DNA from: Siphonodentalium dalli
Lineage: Eukaryota > Mollusca > Scaphopoda > Gadilida > Siphonodentaliidae
Assembly: GCA_032622095.1 (NCBI GenBank)
Contig: CP136069.1
Span: 84,960,958-85,024,957, forward strand
Direction: 5' to 3'
Length of the DNA stretch: 64,000 nt
Part shown: positions 9,935 through 20,049 of the stretch, one piece after another
Numbering within the stretch: position 1 is the stretch's first letter
Layout of the letters: each line of letters opens with the position of its first letter
The notes under the pieces: model-generated
What the model was told of the DNA's origin: nothing
The model's database searches: none
The model's input: the letters and a program-made list of their open reading frames with translations, nothing else
Program-made: the position numbers and the translations under genes

Positions 9935-10334
9935 TTAACCCTTTACCCAACAAACCGGCCAAAAACGGCCAAATAAAGCTGCAACAGCCTAAATTATCTT
10001 GGGTCTGTCTCAATAGAACCATACAAATATGGATATCATTGGAACCGGCTCATTGACCACATTGTGATGGTTACAGTTATGCCCTGTGCCAATGCATTCT
10101 CTTATATATGTGAGTCGACCATAGGTCGCCTCACATATATAAGAGAATGCATTGGCCTAAAAAAAATCTTTTTTTAACACTTTTTACCATTTTTTCTTAC
10201 ATTCTTTAACAATTTTATAATTTTTAATGTGTTAAGCCAATGCATTCTCTTATATATGCGAGGCGACCTATGGTCGACTCGCATATATAAGAGAATGCAT
10301 TGGCACAGGGCCCTTCTGTTGGGTAAAGGGTTAA
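9935..10334. mobile_element. piggyBac-like MITE C5 (TTTACCCAAC terminus)
   Basis: TTAA at 9935-9938 and 10331-10334. Ends CCCTTTACCCAACAAACC and CTGTTGGGTAAAGGG. Two long, nearly perfect hairpins (about 10088-10158 and 10234-10304) use stem GCCAATGCATTCTCTTATAT with the loop region GTCGACCATAGGTCGCC. The spacer contains AACAATTTTATAATTTTTAA. C6 and C7 are the same subtype. Confidence 0.9.
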
Positions 10335-10624
10335 AAGCCTCCAACGGAATTCATTTTTTCTTGTATGACCTCAGATGGCCTGCGATAATACTGTTTCATC
10401 ACACTCTTGCAAATGGAATGATAGAAATATCATGAAATATCAGCTGACAATTAAGAGCACCCCCAGGCATAATACATCCATTGGTTTATTTTAAACTGCA
10501 TCACAGAATGATACCATAACAGTTGAGAGATATGATCAGAAGATCAATTAAAATCTGGAGAAAAAAATCCTTGGACAAATCCCCAATTCAAAGCATGTAA
10601 ATTTGTGCCAATTCATCCACTTAC
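10335..10624. other. Unassigned stretch
   Basis: No recognised repeat or coding feature. Confidence 0.4.
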
Positions 10625-10730
10625 AGTGAGAGCTTTCCGATGAAGGCAACAAGCCATATTTCCAACTAAATCCTGAAAAGTTACCCATAATTCTGCTGTG
10701 GTTAAGGAGTCAATTATTTAGACATTACTG
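10625..10730 (-). mobile_element. Foldback MITE B5, right arm only
   Basis: Starts at the hairpin tip (AGTGAGAGCTTTCCGATGA) and runs to ACATTACTG followed by TA. The left arm is missing. Confidence 0.75.
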
Positions 10731-10794
10731 TACCATGTTTGGTGGTGAATCACCACTGGTGATCAACAAACCCAAATTGAATTTCATAGTCTAA

Positions 10795-11950
10795 GGAGAG
10801 GGCGATCACGATCGGCAGATGTTTAACACATCCCTTGGCGATAGTAAATTACTATGAATGGAATCATATTTTATAGTTTTGGAGCAGTGTGTTTGGAGTT
10901 GAATTATAGAGCACACTGTTATCTACTATTATATATTTTTTTGAATGTATGGGTCAAATAGGGAGACTCGCATAAGAGAATGCACTGGCACAGGATATGT
11001 ATTAAATGCTGCACAGCTCCTGTCATGAAAGGGTAATTTAAACCATATCAATGGATCCATGTTCCCCAAAGGAAGCAACAAATTTAAGGAAGGGTTGATC
11101 AGCATGGCACTGCTAATAATTCTTCCTGGATGTTATCAACAAGAATGATATAAACCTCATTACATTGACGAAAATTTTCAGGAGCCTTAATTCCTACAGA
11201 GCGGAATTTGTAATGGTGTTAGTTTTTCAAATAAAAAAATATGTTTTTTTAATTGAGCAAGGAGTTCAATCTAAATAAAATTAAAAAAAAAATTTGTTTG
11301 TTCAATTATTTAAAAAAAAACATTTATTATATTTCTTCTTTTTTTTTTTAAATTGAGCAAGGAATTTAAACTAAATATTTTTTTTTTATAAGAGTGAATT
11401 TGTTTCGAAAAATGGACATAACTCCATTTTTTTTAAATTTGATCAAACCCATATTCGAACTTGATCTGTATTTTGGGCTGAAAAACTCATATACAAAATT
11501 TCGTTCTGATCAAGATAGAAATTATTTCAGTTATCACACCATGCATAAAGTGTCTATGGACGGACAAAAAGATGGATCGACAGATGCACAGACAGACGGA
11601 TGGATGAAAACATTTATTATATTTCTTCTTTTTTTTTTTAAATTGAGCAAGGAATTTAAACTAAATATATTTTTTTTATAACAGTGAATTTGTTTCGAAA
11701 AATGGACATAACTCCATTTTTTTTAAATTTGATCAAACCCATATTCGAACTTGATCTGTATTTTGGGCTGAAAAACTCATATACAAAATTTCGTTCTGAT
11801 CAAGATAGAAATTGTTTCAGTTATCACACCATGCATAAAGTGTCTATGGACGGACAAAAAGATGGATCGACAGATGCACAGACAGACGGATGGATGAACG
11901 ATGAGTGGTCAATCCAGATGTCAACACTATGTATACCATACACATAAAAA
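10795..11950 (+). repeat. Dispersed repeat D1, with embedded C fragment
   Basis: Shares an ordered series of blocks with D2 (60697-61290): GAATTATAGAG, GGGTCAAATAGGGAGACTCG, CATGTTCCCCAAA, AAATTTAAGGAAGGGTTGAT, ACACCATGCATAAAGTGTCT and AACGATGAGTGGTCA. An embedded C-element end (about 10963-11034) occurs at the same place in both, so the chimera is older than its dispersal. The start motif CGATCACGATCGGCAGATGT recurs at about 62167. No real protein: the 87-95 codon frames are the repeat read through. Confidence 0.75.
11319..11898 (+). repeat. Two tandem 290-bp units
   Basis: Units 11319-11608 and 11609-11898 are nearly identical over 290 bp (for example AATGGACATAACTCCATTTT starts at 11410 and 11700). 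Only a few substitutions separate them, pointing to a recent tandem duplication inside D1. Confidence 0.95.
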
Positions 11951-12002
11951 GGTTGGTAACTCCGGTAGAATGTGCAGAAGAAACAAAAACAATAACTGCA
12001 TG

Positions 12003-12165
12003 TTGTGGTTATAAACCTTAAACCTGAACACGAACTGTATTTAAATTTCATGGTTTGTAAACATGAACATGTACTGTATTTATATTTTGTGTTGTAAATG
12101 TGAACATGAAATGTATGCGTATTTTGTGTTGTGAACGTGAACAGGAACTGTATTTGTATTTTTGC
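12003..12165 (+). repeat. Degenerate tandem repeat of about 38 bp
   Basis: Four diverged units on the theme TGTAAATGTGAACATGAACT followed by GTATTTGTATTTTGT. The first unit is longer and more diverged. Confidence 0.65.
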
Positions 12166-12346
12166 GATTGTAAGTCTGGATATCAAATTTTCATGAAGTC
12201 AATATTAGCGAAAGTTATCATCCAGTAACGAATATTGAGTGCCATAACTTTGGTAAAAATAGGCAGCAGAAAACCAAAATCTTGACCTATGAATACAGTA
12301 GAACTAAAGTTATCATCCAGAAAAAAACTGTGAACGAACAAACAAT

Positions 12347-12383
12347 GCCCAGACAAAATAACAGACCGAAAATATGATAGGAG
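12347..12383 (+). repeat. Direct repeat left of A4
   Basis: Begins GCCCAGACAAAATAACAGAC and abuts the left end of A4. A close copy (12812-12852) abuts the right end. This is far longer than an 8-bp target duplication. Confidence 0.8.
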
Positions 12384-12811
12384 CAAGCCTTGAAATAGTG
12401 TGTCTGACATTTGCAGAATGAGGTCCCCAGAGGGTAATTTAGTTATGCTATCCCGAACAGCGGGCTAGCATGACAAAATTCACCTTCTGGGGACCTCATT
12501 CTGCTTAGGCTTCATCTTCTGGGAAGTATCTATATTCTCAAATTAACATTGTTTTTAGTAACTTTTTCCGTTCTGTTCAGTTTCTATATCCCCTATTTTG
12601 CAGAAGATTAAATGACCAATGGGCGAACATCACCAACTCCAACTGGGGAACTTCTATAAAGTCTCCCATAACAGTTGAGGCCTAAGCACAATGAAGTCAC
12701 CAGAGGGTAAATTTAGTGATGCTTGCCCGCTTTAATAGCGGGATAGTATCACTAAATTTACCCTCTGGGGACTTCATTCTGCAAATGGCAGACACACTAT
12801 TTGCAGGCTTG
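12384..12811. mobile_element. hAT-like MITE A4 (double-hairpin)
   Basis: Starts CAAGCCTTGAAATAGTGTGT and ends ACACTATTTGCAGGCTTG. Hairpins at about 12413-12508 and 12688-12782. The spacer has ACTTTTTCCGTTCTGTTCAG and CTCCCATAACAGTTGAGGCC, as in other A copies. It is flanked precisely by 37-41 bp direct repeats in place of an 8-bp duplication. Confidence 0.85.
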
Positions 12812-12852
12812 GCCCAGACAAAAGAAAAGACAGACCGAAAATATGGTAGGGG
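12812..12852 (+). repeat. Direct repeat right of A4
   Basis: Begins GCCCAGACAAAAGAAAAGAC and continues CAGACCGAAAATATGGTAGG. Partner of 12347-12383, with a 4-bp length difference and a few substitutions. Confidence 0.8.
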
Positions 12853-12953
12853 AATGGCTTGGTTTATTCGGGTTTATCGTAATTTCAGCGACAATAGGCC
12901 ATCGAACGATATCATATTTACAGGTGGAGGGAAGACCGTGCAGTAGAGGCATA

Positions 12954-13166
12954 CAGTAATGCCCTAAATAATCGACTCCTTAACCACAGAAGAATTATGG
13001 GTAATTTTTCAGGATTTAGTCAAAAATATGGCTTGTTGCCATTCATCGGAAAACTCTCGGTGAGAGCTTTCCGATGAATGGCAACAAGCCATATTTCCGA
13101 CTAAATCCTGAAAAATTACCCATAATTCTGCTGTGGTGAAGGAGTCGATTATTTAGGGCATTACTG
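12954..13166. mobile_element. Foldback MITE B6
   Basis: Complete palindrome from CAGTAATGCCCTAAATAATC to GATTATTTAGGGCATTACTG. TA precedes it, but the next two bases on the right are GA, so the right copy of the duplication has changed. Confidence 0.85.
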
Positions 13167-13206
13167 GAGCTATGGAGGTAGGTCTGGGGAGCTTGTGTCC
13201 CCTTTA

Positions 13207-13433
13207 ATAACCCTTTCATGATGGGAGCTGCGCTGGTGCAGCATTAGAGATCATGTGCTATGTATTCTCTTATAACAGAATGCACATAAGAGAATGCACT
13301 GGCTTACAAAGTCAAGGTACATATTGTTAGGCCAAGGCAAGGCTCCCTATGGAAGACTGGCATATATATAAGAGAATGCATTGGCACATGGTTTTCACAA
13401 AATTTCAGGAAGCTCCCATCATGGAAGGGTTAA
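13207..13433. mobile_element. piggyBac-like MITE C10
   Basis: Left ATAA (decayed TTAA) then CCCTTTCATGATGGGAGC. Right AGCTCCCATCATGGAAGGG then TTAA (13430-13433). Both hairpins are shortened by deletions. The spacer has ACTGGCTTACAAAGTCAAGG. Confidence 0.8.
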
Positions 13434-13714
13434 ACATCCAGCTGTGCCCCTGCACCCAACCAAATCTAAAAAAATAGGTCTGTACAAATTGCCCTGCCAC
13501 CTACATAATTATTACACTCAGCTCTAGCTACTTGCGAAGATAATATTGGTAGAGGCAAGGTAGACTAGGCAAGAACACTCATGTTAAATCGGCACAGGTC
13601 ATGCATTGTTGGCCTGTATTGAAGAGCCTAAGAAGACAGCTATATAAACACAGTGAATTATTTCACTGAAAAATTGTCTGAATATCCACCACATAAATAT
13701 CCCAAGCATGGCAT

Positions 13715-15026
13715 CCCCTACCAAAATTTAGCTACACTAATGTATCTAGTTAAACTAGATATTAGCTAATAAATGTACTAAAAATACACTAAACTGTTAG
13801 CTATAATTTTAATAACAGCTATACTAGATAATAGCTAAAGAATTACACTGAAACCTAGCTAAATCTTTAGTTAATATCTAGTGTAGCTAGAACTTAGCTA
13901 ATAATATATGCTAGAACTTAGCTAACATATTAGTTAGTTTTTAACTTGATAGAAGGTTTGGCCCCAAGGATGTTCCAATAAGCTAGAAAATATCATTCTG
14001 TGCTAGAATTTGGCTAATTTGACACAGACAAAGTTTATGAAAACTGCACCTAGCTGAAAAGTAGCTAATCAAACTTAGAATTGAGACATATAGTGAACTT
14101 AACTAGAATCTAGCTAATTTAACACAAACGAATTACAAAAAAATTCCACCTAGCTAAAAGTTAGCTAATCTAACTTATGAAATGACACCTGGCTAAAAAA
14201 TAGCTAATCCAGCTTTGAATACAAATTTCATCTTGGCTAGATCTGGGTCACATGACTGAGTCATGTGAGTAGTCATGTGACTGCATGCACACGTCACTGT
14301 TATCTATGGCAGACATTTTGAATCAACTGTGCACTGAGTTTAATCCATGTTTTATCACAAAAATCTTTAGGTAAGTTATTGATTGTGTGGCTTTAATGTT
14401 TTCTATTTGACTCATAGAATATGGTTGTAGTGATATTTTTATTTTTGATATTATTTTAACAATTATTTTTCCATTTCCAAGAATGACCTTCAGGACCACT
14501 ATCTAGAATATAACTATAGTACAGTATCAATCAACTAGCATCCAGACCATACTAAATCTTAGCTAAATATTAGCTTAAAATTAGCTAATTTATGTAACTA
14601 AAAAGTAGCTAATTGTTAGCTAGATGATAGCTAAATATTATATTTAGCTAATATTTAGTTATATTCTAGTTAAAATTTAGCTTTTTTTAGCTGGTATCTA
14701 GTACAGTATTAATCAGCTAGCATCCAGACCATACTAAATCTTAGCTAAAAATTAGCTAACTGATGTAACTAAAAAGTAGCTAATTGTTATCTAAATGATA
14801 GCTAAATATATAATTAGCATAATTGAAACGGCTAAAAGTTAGCTAACGCTCATGGGTTTTGCCAAAGAAAATTCATCTTAGCTAATATCTAGCTAATTTC
14901 AGCTAATATCTAGTTAAGCTAAATAGTAACTAGGTTTTTGACTAGACCTTAACTAAATGTTAGCTAATATGACTGGCTAATAATTGGCTAATAATTAACT
15001 AGAATATAACTGATTTTTGGTAGGGG
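13715..15026. mobile_element. Element I: 1.3 kb, CCCCTACCAAAA termini, TAGCTA-rich arms
   Basis: Inverted ends CCCCTACCAAAA and TTTTTGGTAGGGG. The uninterrupted H2 sequence (GCATGGCATAGGCCCC) shows exactly what was inserted, with AT repeated at both sides (13713-13714, 15027-15028). The two arms (about 13726-14235 and 14550-14990) are packed with TAGCTAA-type motifs on both strands. A less repetitive centre (about 14236-14545) holds the perfect palindrome CACATGACTGAGTCATGTG (14249-14267). A 180-bp stretch of the right arm is duplicated (14515 and 14698). No coding frame. The superfamily is not clear. Confidence 0.8.
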
Positions 15027-15315
15027 ATAGGCCCCAGATTCATCCTGGAGCATTAAAAATGCCAAAAAATTACACCAATGTTCAGTCTCTTTGAAAAGCA
15101 GACGAAAATCCTATCGAATGTACGTCTCTTGATGATATTTCAATTCTATGATGACGCGGAATTCCCAACATGATGTAATAAACTGTTTCCAAATATGGAG
15201 TGCATTCCTGGCACAGTAAATGTTTGTGAAAATCGTACTCTGTGCCACTCTCCAATGAAATTTGAAATCCCATCAATACAGACACTAATTTTAATCCACA
15301 AATCTTAAATACGTA

Positions 15316-15630
15316 CAGTAATGCCCTAAATAATCGACTGCTTAACCACAGCAGAATTATGGGTAACTTTTCAGGATTTAGTCGGAAATATGGCTTGTTG
15401 CCATTCATCGGAAAGCTCTCTCCGATTGCTTTCCGATGAATGGCAACAAGCTTAACCACAGCAGAATTATGGGTAACTTTTCAGGATTTAGTCGGAAATA
15501 TGGCTTGTTGCTATTCATCGGAAAGCTCTCTCTGAGAGCTTTCGATGAAAAGCCATATTTCCAACTAAATCCTGCAAAGTTACCCATAATTCTGCTGTGG
15601 TTAAGCAGTCGATTAATTAGGGCATTACTG
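15316..15630. mobile_element. Foldback MITE B7, with an extra arm, inside H1
   Basis: Starts CAGTAATGCCCTAAATAATC and ends GGCATTACTG. TA lies at 15314-15315 and 15631-15632, and the empty H2 site reads GACGTACATTCG with a single TA. This proves the TA duplication for family B. Like B2 it carries one extra arm copy. Confidence 0.9.
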
Positions 15631-16052
15631 TACATCTGATAGAATTTTCGTCGGCTTTTCAAAGAGACTGACAAAAGTTGAGCCCTTGGGATATGCATCT
15701 AGCATCATGTCAGGACCCCTAATACTTGTAATCCTAGTTACACTCCTGCCATGCAGAGGAATAATTTCACAATATCACTCCACTGCATGTAGGAGGGTGA
15801 TGACCCCCCTCCCCCTAGCATCCGGCATCCGGCTTAAAATGGACCCCGGCATCCGGAATACGCCAATACAGAGAGGCGGCATCCGGAATACTATTTGATT
15901 AAATTTATTGAAAACATACTCAGGAACGAAGTGAACGTTGGCATGAGGTTTTGGAATTAGTCTCCGTATTGACTAGTAACGATTTGATTTAGCAGCTTTT
16001 ACGGAAAGATTAAACTTTTTACCAAAGGTATGATCTCATATCATACATATAT

Positions 16053-16336
16053 ACGCCCTGTCTAACTTACTCACGGCCATATTGGACCCACCAGGTCCGG
16101 TTCCGTGGTTTTAGTGCTACAGTTCAAAGTTTTGGAGTAGCATTTCCATAGATGACATATATGGAAGTCATGAATATTCAAAAGCTCCACATATGGAAAT
16201 GCTACTCCATAACTTTGATCTCTATATAGCAATAAAACCACGGAACCGGGGCTGCATGGAAGAATCTCTAATACCACGGAACCGGACCTGCATGGTGGAT
16301 CTAATATGGCCAGGAGTTAATGACATAATAGGGCGT
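16053..16336. mobile_element. Inverted-repeat MITE V, inside L1
   Basis: Ends CGCCCTGTC.. and ..ATAGGGCG with TA on both sides. Long arms pair through GGCCATATTGGACC, TCCGGTTCCGTGGTTTTA, GGAGTAGCATTTCCATA and their complements. The right arm has a partial duplication of CCACGGAACCGG. No open frame. Confidence 0.7.
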
Positions 16337-16599
16337 ATTGGGTGTGGGTGAAAGGCATAGACCATGTTCCAAATGACAGGAGTGGTATAATATACTGAAT
16401 GAGGAGAAGTTGAAGTGGCATGTGCGGAAACCACCTATATAGCTAATCTTGGGCGACCGTTCATGGTCGTACACGGTAGTATTGAACACCAGGGACACGC
16501 AAATAGAAAACTAACATCTTTTTAATATTTAATATTTCAAATTAAAGGTACTCTATATATCCATTATATCATCACATTCCAACAAGAACGACATGTTTT

Positions 16600-17460
16600 A
16601 AAATGCCGCCATGTTCGATTTGGAACAGTATTTCCAACTCAACTGTAAGCATGGGTGGAGTTGTCTCGACAATAGTATCCAATGATGTGAATGAGGGAAT
16701 TTCGGTGCCATTGTGGCGCCATTTTGGAAACTTTTATTTGGATATGGTACAATGACAGTTCTTCGTCTAAGTGTTCCAAATTCACAATAATAAGCAGGTG
16801 TGGAGTTGTCGTGACAATAACGCTCACTGATGTTAAAATCAGTGATTTTCGGCAATTTTTCTATTTCTGGTGGCCATTTTGGCCGCCATCTTGGATTTGG
16901 GTGAATATTCCTCAAATCAGGTATAAGAGGAATCATAGCTCGATTATCTCCTGCACATATATGCATGGGTGTTGTTATGATAGCAATAACTTTCATTGAT
17001 TCGAAACATTACATCGCGTTATTAGCGTCGATTCGGCTTTGACCTATTATATTGGCATTTGGGAAAACGTGATATCGGACAAAAATATCCCACAATTAAT
17101 ATATATTATGATCCCATTGTGTTCGTCAATGATTCTTCTATACGATAAATGTATAAATTCATGCCAAGATGCCAATATATTCCCATAGAGATAAACAAAA
17201 TGTGGTCAAATGTCAGAAAAATAGCATATTTTCACATTTCGGTGGCCATCTTGACCGCCATATTAGATTATGGTGTCGGACTTTTGGCTAATTTGTAAGG
17301 GTTATATATTGGCATAACGAATCGAGCAGAAAACAAGACCGCATTTGATATAATCTTTACGATAACGGCGATCAAAGAGACCTGGTGCATATAAAAATAA
17401 TGGACGCCATGATGGACGCCATCTTGTCTGGAGTCTCTGTGGCCACTTTTTGTTCTTGTT
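16600..17460. repeat. Degenerate tandem array with GCCGCCAT/GCCATCTTGG motifs
   Basis: Repeated themes GCCATTTTGGCCGCCATCTT, ATGCCGCCATGTTCGATTT and GTGGAGTTGTCNTGACAATA at spacings of roughly 150-250 bp. It resembles the arrays U1 and U2 (AAGATGGCTGCTGGCGGCCA on the other strand), which suggests a common origin. It fills most of the L1 interior. The 102-132 codon frames here follow the repeats and are not gene-like. Confidence 0.5.
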
Positions 17461-18147
17461 AACAACCGAAAAAAAATTAGAGGAGACATTAAGCAAGAAC
17501 ATTAGTGGGGTGAAGTTGAGTCCTGTGGTGCAGAGGTCGACCAATATCTCCTCGACTACGTGTGTTCTTTTCGCGGGAAAAAGTCTCTCTGTTCGATCGC
17601 AACTTGAATTGCAACCTGTTCGATGTGAGAGAATTTAGCAAAATATTTCAATTCCATCCTGTAGTAAGTGACAGTTCGTAAAGCCGAACTGCACATAGAA
17701 CAACATCGATCTGAATAATTATCTGTTGTGTCTGAAACTCAAGATAGAATTCATCTTTGTTTTTAAATGACAGGATATAACTGGCTTTATAAGTATGTTT
17801 TATTTATAGGACATACATGGTTCTAAGAAATAGTGTTTTTATGCAGAACGGAGTTATCCATCTTTATCGGCAAGATAATATAACAAACCGATATCGCAGA
17901 TAAGTAATGCGATTTATTTTAACAGTAGGTACGATATATTAATTATCACTATTTAGATACGTCAGATGTGATAACGATTTCGTTGTGTTTTTGCTGTTTA
18001 ACGTCAAGAAAAATTATCAATGGAAGCATCCGGCATCCGATATATGTACCCGACGGCATCCGGCGTACGGTGGTCTGGCATCCGGAATACGCCATAACAG
18101 TCCCCGCATCCGGCGTACGAAAAGGGGGGTCGCCACCCTCATGTAGA

Positions 18148-18756
18148 AACCACTCTCCCTTGGAAAGCAACTGACAAACTTGGCCAGATAAACGAATCAT
18201 GTTTAATACCTTTCTTTGTGAGGATCACATTTTTGTGTTTATTGGGATTTGAACCAGCTTTGCTATCACTGAATGATCTAGTATGTTGGCCACTGGGGGG
18301 GGGGGGGCTAGCAGGTAGGAAAATGAGAATGTGGATCACTTGACAATAGAACAGTCAGCTATTTACCTACACGCTGGAAGTAATGTATACTCTGAGAACC
18401 CAGGGAGTGAATAACAATTAAACAATGGGGTATATGCAATAAATTCAGAATGAGTGTTCTATCCCTGTTCATTGTTGTTTACCAAACACTCAGAGGCTGG
18501 TAATAAACCTCCAGGAAAGCCATCAACTTGCTGCTCAACCTCGTAAATTAGTGGGTTATTCACACATAGTAACATCATTGACAACATAGATTACCTTCGA
18601 TGTCAAAGTCAAAGAGCCATAAAAAAAATCTCAGTCAGCAGTTTTTATGTTCTCTCCCCACAGTCACAGCACAGGAATAATGAAACAGAAGGAATTTTTA
18701 AACACATCTCTTTTTTCCAAATCCTTCATACATACATACTATGGGGTGTACATGTA
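18148..18756. other. Unassigned stretch
   Basis: No recognised element. It includes a run of 13 G at about 18295-18307. Confidence 0.5.
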
Positions 18757-18969
18757 CAGTAATGCATTAAATAATTGACTCCTTAACCACAGCAGAATTA
18801 TGGGTAATTTTTCAGGATTTAGTTGGAAATATGGCTTGTTGAAATTCATCGGAAAGCTCTCAGTGAGAGCTTTCCGATGAATGGCAGCAAGCCATATTTC
18901 CGACTAAATCCTGAAAAGTTACCCATAATTCTGCTGTGGTTAAGGAGTCAATTATTTAGGGCATCACTG
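18757..18969. mobile_element. Foldback MITE B8
   Basis: Complete palindrome with TA at 18755-18756 and 18970-18971. Tip CTCTCAGTGAGAGC. The terminal base changes (CAGTAATGCATTAAATAATT) differ between the two ends. Confidence 0.9.
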
Positions 18970-19026
18970 TACCTGCATTCCAATGATATTTGATTGACAC
19001 AATAATCTGATAATACTGTTATAAGA

Positions 19027-19329
19027 ACTAAATTATGAGTGATTTTGCTTTGCGTTGCTTGCGATTATGGGAATTTTTCAGGGGCAATTAATTCAACATT
19101 ATTTTTTCGATATCGGCTCACAAAAGTCACAGGAAAGCATGCAATTTTGAGTTGGGACATTCACCTACAGTGAAGTACATTATTAAGGAACAGATAATAA
19201 GTAATAAATATATTCCGCCTTATTTTTTCGACTATATAAAGTTCCCTATAAAAACTTCCAAAGTTTTGTACTGGTGGAATATGATTTCTACCGGCGTTAG
19301 CCTATTAAGTAGAGATTCATGGCATGATC
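19027..19329 (+). mobile_element. TA-target MITE G3, right half
   Basis: Matches the right part of G1 (39281-39773): TTTTGCTTTGCGTTGCTTGC, GAGTTGGGACATTCACCTAC, TTTTGTACTGGTGGAATATG, and the terminus GATTCATGGCATGATC followed by TA. The left terminus is absent. Confidence 0.75.
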
Positions 19330-19334
19330 TAAAT

Positions 19335-19520
19335 GCAGATATGATATACACGTACATGTATGAATAATAGCTAAATCTGCACACACACACAAAATTAGGG
19401 AAGAGAGACAACATCTTCAAGAAGAGAAAGAAGAGAATGGGAAGAGTAAAAACATACACTTCCCACGAGATTCCAGCTAGAAAAAAATAATTTGTTTGAA
19501 CCAGTGTCCGAACCGATAAA
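19335..19520 (+). repeat. Local duplication copy 1, next to H2
   Basis: Matches 20195-20363 in the same orientation: AATAGCTAAATCTGCACAC, TTCCCACGAGATTCCAG, GAACCAGTGTC.GAACCGATAAA. Copy 1 ends where H2 begins, so copy 2 gives the sequence that H2 interrupted. A shorter third piece lies at 20000-20049. Confidence 0.8.
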
Positions 19521-19860
19521 GCATGGCATAGGCCCCAGATTCATCCTGGAGCATTAAGAATGGCAAAAAGTTACACCAACGTTCAGTCTCTTTGAAAAGC
19601 CAATGAAAATCGTATTGGATGTCCGTCTCTTGATTATATTTCATTTCTACGACGACGCAGTATTCCCAACATGACGTAATAAACCGTTTCCTAATATGTA
19701 AATGTTTGTGAGAATCATACTCTGCGCCACTCTCCAATGAAATGGAGGGATTCCCATTATACAGACACTAATTTAATCCACAAATCTTAAAGACGTACAT
19801 TCGATAGGATTTTCATCAGCTTTTCAAAGTTCCCAAAGTTGAGCCCTTGGGATATGCCTC
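19521..19860. mobile_element. Inverted-repeat element H2 (uninterrupted copy)
   Basis: About 340 bp from GCATGGCATAGGCCCCAG to GCCCTTGGGATATGCC. Internal inverted pair GAAAATCGTATTGGATGT.. / ..ACATTCGATAGGATTTTC. It serves as the empty-site reference for both insertions in H1. Confidence 0.75.
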
Positions 19861-20049
19861 TTTCATGGAATTATCATTGTTGAAACTGAATCATATTATT
19901 GCATAATTATATATATAGATAACATTTTGCTGCAATGCCGGGTTGTATCAACTCTTTCCTGGGGCAGTAAGCAGACTATTGTTATTGTTAAATGATTAAT
20001 ACAGATATGATATAAATATCTTACCCGGGCTATGTATGAAGAATAGCTA

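Larger units (their letters stand above)
13707..15697. mobile_element. Inverted-repeat element H1, split by I and B7
   Basis: Pieces 13707-13714, 15027-15315 and 15631-15697 together match H2 (19521-19860) in order. Shared text includes GGCCCCAGATTCATCCTGGA, TTCAGTCTCTTTGAAAAGC and TTGAGCCCTTGGGATATGC. The outer ends and the GAAAATCCTATCGAATGTAC block are inverted at the other side. Element I entered near its left end and B7 near its right. No protein remnant seen. Confidence 0.8.
15794..18139. mobile_element. Element L1: 2.35 kb, AGGGT..ACCCCCC termini
   Basis: Inverted ends AGGGTGATGACCCCCCT and its near complement on the right (AGGGGGGTCGCCACCCT). CATGTAGG / CATGTAGA flanks (15786-15793, 18140-18147) make a 7-of-8 target duplication. 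Just inside each end are several copies of GCATCCGG followed by (A/C)(A/G)TAC, all in the same orientation at both ends. The interior holds MITE V and a degenerate array. No transposase is visible, so it is non-autonomous. Confidence 0.8.

Noticed and set aside
11394-11947. Two near-identical frames of 95 and 87 codons
   Set aside because: They are the 290-bp tandem repeat read twice. The third copy (D2) does not keep the frame.
13715-15026. TAGCTA-rich region as a simple satellite
   Set aside because: Motif spacing is irregular, the region has inverted ends, and H2 shows it as one inserted unit.
15082-15698. Frames of 97-125 codons on the minus strand
   Set aside because: They run through H1 and the arms of B7. 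The recurring peptide SFPMNGNKPYFRLN is the B palindrome, seen in most B copies.
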